A stretch of DNA of 64,000 nt from Tateyamaria omphalii (GTDB lineage Bacteria > Pseudomonadota > Alphaproteobacteria > Rhodobacterales > Rhodobacteraceae). This document shows, piece after piece, positions 61,640 to 64,000 of this stretch. The stretch covers positions 496,001 through 560,000 of the forward strand of contig NZ_JAHVHT010000002.1 in the NCBI RefSeq assembly GCF_019802125.1. Direction: 5' to 3'. The notes beneath the pieces are model-generated. The model saw only the letters and a list, made by a program, of their open reading frames with translations, made no database searches and was not told where the DNA came from. The translations under genes were made by a program, and so were the position numbers. Within the stretch, counting starts at the first letter, position 1. Every line of letters begins with the position of its first letter.

Positions 61640-64000
61640 TGGCCCAACCGATCCAGCAAAGCAGGTACATGGACCTGATCGCTTTTGTAGTTGCCGGTCA
61701 GTACGTGCATCACGAGGTTCACACCAAAGCGATATGCCAACTCGCGCTGCCGCTCGCCGCCAAAGCCGCGGCCCACGGGCAGCATGGCCTGACCGGAGGA
61801 TGTGACAGCCCACGCGGCCGCCCAGTCATTGCCGCCGATCACCACGGGCGTGACGCCGTCATTGAGGTTGCGGAACGGCATCCCCTCGACCTGTTCGGCG
61901 CCCGGTGGGGCAGCTTCGACCCAGATCTCTCCACCTTGATGGCGCCCGGGAAAGTCCTGCAGCAGGTAGAATGTGCGCGTCAGCACATGGTCGCGCGGCA
62001 CCGGTTCAAGCGCAGGAATGTCGAGCGGAGCCGCAAGATCCCGCAGCTTGCGCCCGTTTGGAGTCGCAGCACCAAAGCCCGCGATGTCCCCGTCGCGCGT
62101 GTCGAACAGGATCAGCCCGCCGGAACGCAGGTAGTCGTTCAACTTGGCATAGGCTTCCTGGCTCGGGCGCGGCTGATCGGGCGTGACGGGCCAGTAGAGA
62201 ATGGGGAAGAACGCCAGCTCGTCCATCTCGAGGTCCACCGCAAAAGGCGGCGCCGGTTCGACCGAGGTGCGGAAGAACAGCGTATCGGACAGGCCGCGGA
62301 GGCCTGCCTCTGCCACCTCGTCCACCTCGCTGTTGCCGGTGAGGACATGGGCCAGAACAACTTCTGCTGCTGCGGCGATTTCATCCGTCGGTTCGTCTTG
62401 GGCGTGCGCATCGGGCGCGGTGAAACCGGTCAGGGCGATGGCCGCGATCAGCGCGCCAGCGGTCGCGCGCACGCGGCCCGTCAGCCGCCCGGACAAGGCG
62501 AGCGATGCCAGCACGTCAGCCAGAAGCAAACCGATGGCCGCTGCCAGCAGCAGCCCACCGAGCGGCCGCTCCGGGGCCGCGACAAGGCCAGAGACCGGCA
62601 CGTCAGTGGGCCATGTCGCAGGCTCCAGCGTGGCGTCTGCCGTCAGCACGTTGCGTGCCAGTGCGCGGTCGCCTGAGACGTAGACGCCGGGCAACAGTCC
62701 GGGACCCGTCGGTTCGCTCACCAGTGCGGGACCCGGCACGCCCGGCATCGCGCCCGCGTCGCGCAAGGCTCCAAATCCGTCCATCACAACCTCCGGCGTC
62801 CAGATCGTGCCTTCAAGGTCCCCCGCCTCGGGCGAGGAGCTTGTGGCCGACACCGCCAACCGTTCCAACATTTCCACAAAGAGCCCTGACAGGGGTAACG
62901 AGGACCATTCGGCGTTGGCGGTCACATGGAACAGCACAATCTGTCCCTGGCCTTCGCGTTTGCGGGTCACAAGCGGCGTGCCGTCGCTCAGTTCCGCAAT
63001 GACACGTTCGGCGAGCGTGGGATCAGGCTGCGCCATCACTTGCGCCGTGATGGCAACGTCCTCGGGCACGGCCAATCCAAAGAAGGGCGAGTTTTCACGG
63101 AAAGGCGCCAGTGTCTTGGGCGACCCCCAGCTCATGGCACCACCGACACTTCGCCCGCCCGCGCGCAGGCGCACAGGCATCAGCGGATCCTCGTCCCCGC
63201 GGCTGATGTCGCTCGCCGCGACACGAGGTCCGGCAAAGCGCAAGAGCAACCCGCCTTGATCCACCCAATCCAGAATGGCCTCGGTTTCGCCCTCTGACAG
63301 CGTGGCCACGTCGGCCAATGCAATAACATCGGGGTTTGCGGGCAGCACATCGGTGAGTGATCCGCGCAGCAGGTCGGCGTTGGGCGCAAGCGCACGCTCG
63401 AGGTAGTGCAGCGGCGACAGAAGCTCCAACCCCTCGCGTCCCTCACGGCCCGCGATCAATGCAATCTCACGACGCCGCAGGCTGTCATCGACCAGTGTGA
63501 CGGCACCGGCAGAGCGCGCGTTGGCGACCTCAAACCGGGTCACGCGGGCGCGCAGTTCGGCGGGGAGGGAGAGCGAGGTGGTCGCGGTGGCGGCACCCAT
63601 GTCAAATACCGCGTTGGCACTGGCGAGGATCGTCGCGTTCCCCGCGGGGTCACGACCCTGCGCAAGGATGCTCACACCGCGCTCTGGCCCTGCATCCGAG
63701 CGAATGGCGGTCACCTCGACCACGCCGTCGACGTAAGCGGCAGGTGTCAAAGCGATGATCTCCGTTGCGCTTTGGACCACGCGGACAGGACCACGTGACT
63801 GGAAAGCGGCCAGCAGGTCGGCGCGGGCCGGATAGTCGAGCGCATCGCTGTACCAGACGGTTTCAAACCCGCCGTCCGGCAGGACATTTGCAATCGCGTC
63901 CGCGTCCGAGGGCTGCCACGGCGACGGTGCAAGACCGGGCAACGTGGTTGCAACGGCATTGGCGGCCCGGAATGCAGGCTGTTGTGGATCGCCAAGGTCC
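61636..64000 (-). CDS. DUF4159 domain protein, N-terminal part outside the window
   Basis: The frame stays open from 61636 to the right edge, so the gene is truncated there. The TTG at 63942 is not a real start: the frame continues through it to 64000. The visible 788 residues contain a beta-rich region (LDYPARADLLAAFQ...), two membrane segments near the middle (PLGGLLLAAAIGLLLADVLASLAL; RATAGALIAAIALTGF) and a C-terminal DUF4159 domain (DELAFFPILYWPVTPDQPRPS, GGLILFDTRDGD, LTRTFYLLQDFPGR). In relatives the missing N terminus is a BatA-like membrane/VWA-binding part. Coupled to the downstream membrane protein; a MoxR/DUF58 operon probably begins beyond the edge. Confidence 0.78.
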   Translation of the reverse strand, partial: DLGDPQQPAFRAANAVATTLPGLAPSPWQPSDADAIANVLPDGGFETVWYSDALDYPARADLLAAFQSRGPVRVVQSATEIIALTPAAYVDGVVEVTAIRSDAGPERGVSILAQGRDPAGNATILASANAVFDMGAATATTSLSLPAELRARVTRFEVANARSAGAVTLVDDSLRRREIALIAGREGREGLELLSPLHYLERALAPNADLLRGSLTDVLPANPDVIALADVATLSEGETEAILDWVDQGGLLLRFAGPRVAASDISRGDEDPLMPVRLRAGGRSVGGAMSWGSPKTLAPFRENSPFFGLAVPEDVAITAQVMAQPDPTLAERVIAELSDGTPLVTRKREGQGQIVLFHVTANAEWSSLPLSGLFVEMLERLAVSATSSSPEAGDLEGTIWTPEVVMDGFGALRDAGAMPGVPGPALVSEPTGPGLLPGVYVSGDRALARNVLTADATLEPATWPTDVPVSGLVAAPERPLGGLLLAAAIGLLLADVLASLALSGRLTGRVRATAGALIAAIALTGFTAPDAHAQDEPTDEIAAAAEVVLAHVLTGNSEVDEVAEAGLRGLSDTLFFRTSVEPAPPFAVDLEMDELAFFPILYWPVTPDQPRPSQEAYAKLNDYLRSGGLILFDTRDGDIAGFGAATPNGRKLRDLAAPLDIPALEPVPRDHVLTRTFYLLQDFPGRHQGGEIWVEAAPPGAEQVEGMPFRNLNDGVTPVVIGGNDWAAAWAVTSSGQAMLPVGRGFGGERQRELAYRFGVNLVMHVLTGNYKSDQVHVPALLDRLGQ

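Overview
The window looks like chromosomal DNA of a motile alphaproteobacterium of the Rhodobacterales (Roseobacter/Ruegeria type). This is inferred from the gene content: a FlaF/FlbT flagellin-control pair, a flagellar cluster in the order fliC-flaF-flbT ... fliI, flgBC-fliE-fliQ-flgFGAH ... flhB-fliR-flhA ... fliL ... motA, fliF-fliH-fliN-fliP ... flgI-flgL-flgK-flgE-motB, possible CtrA boxes between divergent flagellar operons, and high-GC coding DNA with many 4-bp ATGA/GTGA overlaps. No rRNA, tRNA, CRISPR array or intact mobile element was seen.

Region 1 (1-3108) is the end of a polyamine-type ABC transporter: the tail of the ATPase, two permeases and a FAD-dependent amine/amino-acid oxidoreductase, all overlapping by 4 bp.

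Region 2 (3105-34889) is a flagellar superoperon region of about 32 kb. It encodes hook-length control and capping (FliK, FlgD), a rod-binding FlgJ-like protein, a FlgN-like chaperone, flagellin with FlaF/FlbT, the export ATPase FliI, proximal and distal rod (FlgB, FlgC, FliE, FlgF, FlgG), L- and P-rings (FlgH, FlgI, FlgA), the export gate (FliP, FliQ, FliR, FlhA, FlhB), the MS ring (FliF), FliH, a short FliN, stators (MotA, MotB), two FliL-like proteins, a MotE-like protein, and hook and junction proteins (FlgE, FlgK, FlgL). fliG, fliM, fliD and fliS are not in the window. The least explained genes here are a 767-residue exported protein directly coupled to motA (19955-22258), a small membrane coiled-coil protein (23795-24166), a FliJ-sized coiled-coil protein beside flhB, and a DUF1217-like protein. 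A decayed IS5-family transposase (about 28162-28936) sits between the convergent ends of fliP and flgI.

Region 3 (35020-49928) is mostly housekeeping: an MFS transporter, the tRNA hydroxylase TrhO, NAD salvage (PncA, PncB), two small lipoproteins, ArfB, a VOC protein with an upstream micro-ORF and terminator, a queuosine-precursor transporter, an esterase-like protein, MepA, a UMF1-type MFS protein, an AAA/kinase-like protein coupled to a thioesterase, YggT, RecQ and YaaA.

Region 4 (49925-64000) holds a soluble hybrid histidine kinase, a bacterial alpha-2-macroglobulin followed by PBP1C (periplasmic defence and peptidoglycan repair), and two large coupled membrane proteins on the opposite strand. 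The second of these (DUF4159 type) runs off the right edge.
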